A stretch of DNA of 64,000 nucleotides from Escarpia spicata (lineage: Eukaryota > Annelida > Polychaeta > Sabellida > Siboglinidae), in NCBI GenBank assembly GCA_963995525.1, contig OZ023205.1:62693933-62757932 (forward strand), written 5' to 3'. The notes under the pieces are model-generated. The model worked only from the letters and a program-made list of their open reading frames with translations. It searched no databases and was not told the origin of the DNA. Below are positions 62,073 to 64,000 of this stretch, in pieces (position 1 is the stretch's first letter; the number at the start of each line of letters is the position of its first letter). Position numbers and translations under genes: made by a program.

Positions 62073-63918
62073 AGGATGGGTCAGGTACATGCACAATGAA
62101 CTACTTGTACTTTCAATTTTACTAAGTACAAGTATGTACATATATATATAATAAAGTAATTATACATATCTATATATATATATATATATATATACATACA
62201 AATACATATTATATATATATGTGGCTCACCTAAAACGTAAGCAAATCAGCAAATGGTTATATATATGTTGGGTGTAACATGCATGGTAAAACATCATGAC
62301 ATAAATAATATATCAACAACAATATTTATTTATTTTCATATAGTTATACAATACTTACAATTACAGCCCCGTGGCAAGTCAAAACTCAAACAAGGTATAA
62401 ACACAATTAAAAAAACTAAATTAATGATGTATAAAAATGTAACAATGTTTATAACAAAATTATCATTACACTTAGTGACTTGTTCCTGCAAGACAGCTAC
62501 AAAATAAATGTAAATGATGCACTAATGCATATATATGATCTAGTGCATATAAAAAGTATTATTATTTTTAATGAATACTAAAAAAATACTATAAACGAAT
62601 GTTAACCATTTCAGTACTACAGCCCTGACCAGCTGTGTCCACTGAATACTGCATTCCCAGTGAATATGCAAGATAATGGACTACCTCACTTCAAGTCAAG
62701 ATTTGAGCAACAAAAATGCATTTTATGAATAGGAATATTATATATTTTCGGGAAGTATGATAATCAGGGAATAAAATGAGCCATATCATTTTACATTCCC
62801 TCGTCATGGTAACCAACTATCTAAGATGGCAACCAATATTTCAACATTTTTGGTATTGCTGAACTCGGTTGTATACAAGTTCCCCGACATAATTATTATG
62901 TCGATCGTCAACATCCGACAGATTCTTCGCTAAAACTATCAAATAATCTGTCCAAAACATACGGTGGTAAATCGCTAGTTGAAGTAATGGCGTCCGTAAT
63001 ACCTGTCCTATAGTATAATACCATTAAACTACGAGTACTTCAGAACATACATCTTCGCGCAGAGTTGCGCATAAAGCCACCACGAGAGCTCGCCACTGTG
63101 ATCTATCTATCGCATATCTTTTGAGGATTCCCAGTCTTAATATATAGCATATTGGCATAATAAAAAAACATGCATATATATATATAATAGTACATATTTG
63201 CAATAATTTTAAATAACATTACCTTCATGGGCTTCGTTGTTGCCCCAGAGCAGGAGGAAATCTTCATATCACAATGTTTACACTGGGCCTTTTACATTTG
63301 TAGGCACAACAAAGTGAGCAAATGCTGGTGATTTGTTCTCTATGTCTGTACTCTGCAGTCTAGACTTGTAGATATAACTGACAGGATTGCAATTGACTAC
63401 TATTCAGACATTATCTTAAGCCAAGGCAATTATGCCTACCACAAAAGTCCACAATACAAGTGAACTGGTGGTTTCAGAACATCTCAAGCCACTATAGCTG
63501 ATCAAGTGTTAGTTTATCACATGTGGTGTTAGTTTATCCCATGTAATTGACTCATGGCTTCAAATCTCAGCTGACATGCCTGTAAGTGCCTGGGCTTCTC
63601 CTCCCCTTTATGCATATAAAATAATCAACATGTAGTCATGCACCATCGATTATGTTTCATGTTATGAAGCTTTGTGCAAAGTAAGAATACATATACATTA
63701 GTTTTCACTGTAGCCAATTTTTTCCAATCCTTCAGATAGAGCCAAATACTTAACGAAAACATATAAAAAGTACTTGCCAAGTCAGAGTACTTGCTAAGTC
63801 AAAGTACTTTGACGGTCAAGTACAAGCCCAAGTACTGCACTCGGCAAAATGCCAAGTCCAAGTACAGTACTTGCTGTACTTAAGTACACAAGTACTTGAG
63901 TACTTGAACCCATCCCTG
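62073..63918. mobile_element. hAT-like repeat, internal coding lost
   Basis: The left part begins AAGGATGGGTCAGGTACATG and carries AGTACAAGTA; the right end has many AAGTACTTG/CAAGTACT copies (63770-63905) and ends GAACCCATCCCTG. The inverted GATGGGT/ACCCATC ends with subterminal AAGTACTTG copies are typical of hAT elements. No transposase ORF. An 8-bp duplication is not evident. Confidence 0.5.
62160..62225. repeat. (TA)n tract
   Basis: TATATA runs at about 62170-62193 and 62209-62220. Confidence 0.8.
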
Positions 63919-64000
63919 ACTCGGACCTTCTGAGCAAATACGTCTAACAGATTATTACTGGATCCCTTTCTACCTAACAATTTTACGTACAGAACCTCAC
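63919..64000. other. Window end, nothing recognised
   Basis: No feature that I can support. Confidence 0.3.

Overview
This is eukaryotic, almost certainly metazoan, DNA made mostly of transposable elements. I find no convincing single-copy host gene. Reasons: spliced genes with GT-AG introns, AATAAA poly(A) signals and TATA boxes; several clades of non-LTR retrotransposon; a Ty3/gypsy-type LTR element; PIF/Harbinger, Tigger-like and hAT-like DNA transposons; very long (CA)n tracts; and two large Polinton/Maverick (adintovirus-like) elements. CTCF-like motifs suggest a bilaterian, and the mix fits a marine invertebrate, but the species cannot be fixed from this sequence.

Layout. 1-5400: the capsid/protease end of Polinton A, running off the left edge (integrase, small membrane protein, penton-like protein, basic core-like protein, major capsid protein, adenain-type protease, 122-bp TIR). 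5401-10997: regulatory-looking repeats and what looks like a third, heavily decayed Polinton-type element (C). 11135-12670: LINE remnant, then repeats. 13909-30094: complete Polinton B, 16,186 bp, with 122-bp TIRs and a perfect 6-bp target duplication (CACACT), inverted relative to A so that their protease ends face each other. Its late block lies on the minus strand (protease, MCP, core-like, penton-like, membrane protein, chromodomain integrase, two conserved Polinton proteins, packaging ATPase), followed by protein-primed family B DNA polymerase. The right end carries accessory genes: two unknown proteins, an RPA-like OB-fold protein, a NADAR-domain protein and a three-exon acidic protein on the plus strand.

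30100-34900: microsatellite, a 41-bp minisatellite, two inverted TIR-like ends around a small spliced gene, and a 51-bp tandem array. 35600-47900: LINE remnants, a 2.2-kb element with arms of about 0.9 kb in inverted orientation, and a LINE split by a nested insertion. 48022-53398: intact-looking LTR retrotransposon with identical LTRs and one 1594-codon gag-pol ORF. 53500-64000: LINE fragments, a Harbinger pair (DNA-binding partner plus transposase), long (CA)n, a Tigger-derived MITE with TA duplication and a hAT-like repeat.

Both Polintons are damaged, in different places, but share one stop codon inside integrase. Polinton B's polymerase has four in-frame stops and one homopolymer frameshift. 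Its ATPase and penton genes are frameshifted, and a 5'-truncated LINE has landed in a tiny membrane-protein gene. By contrast its MCP, protease, core-like, NADAR and three-exon genes are open. B is therefore a fairly young but non-autonomous copy.
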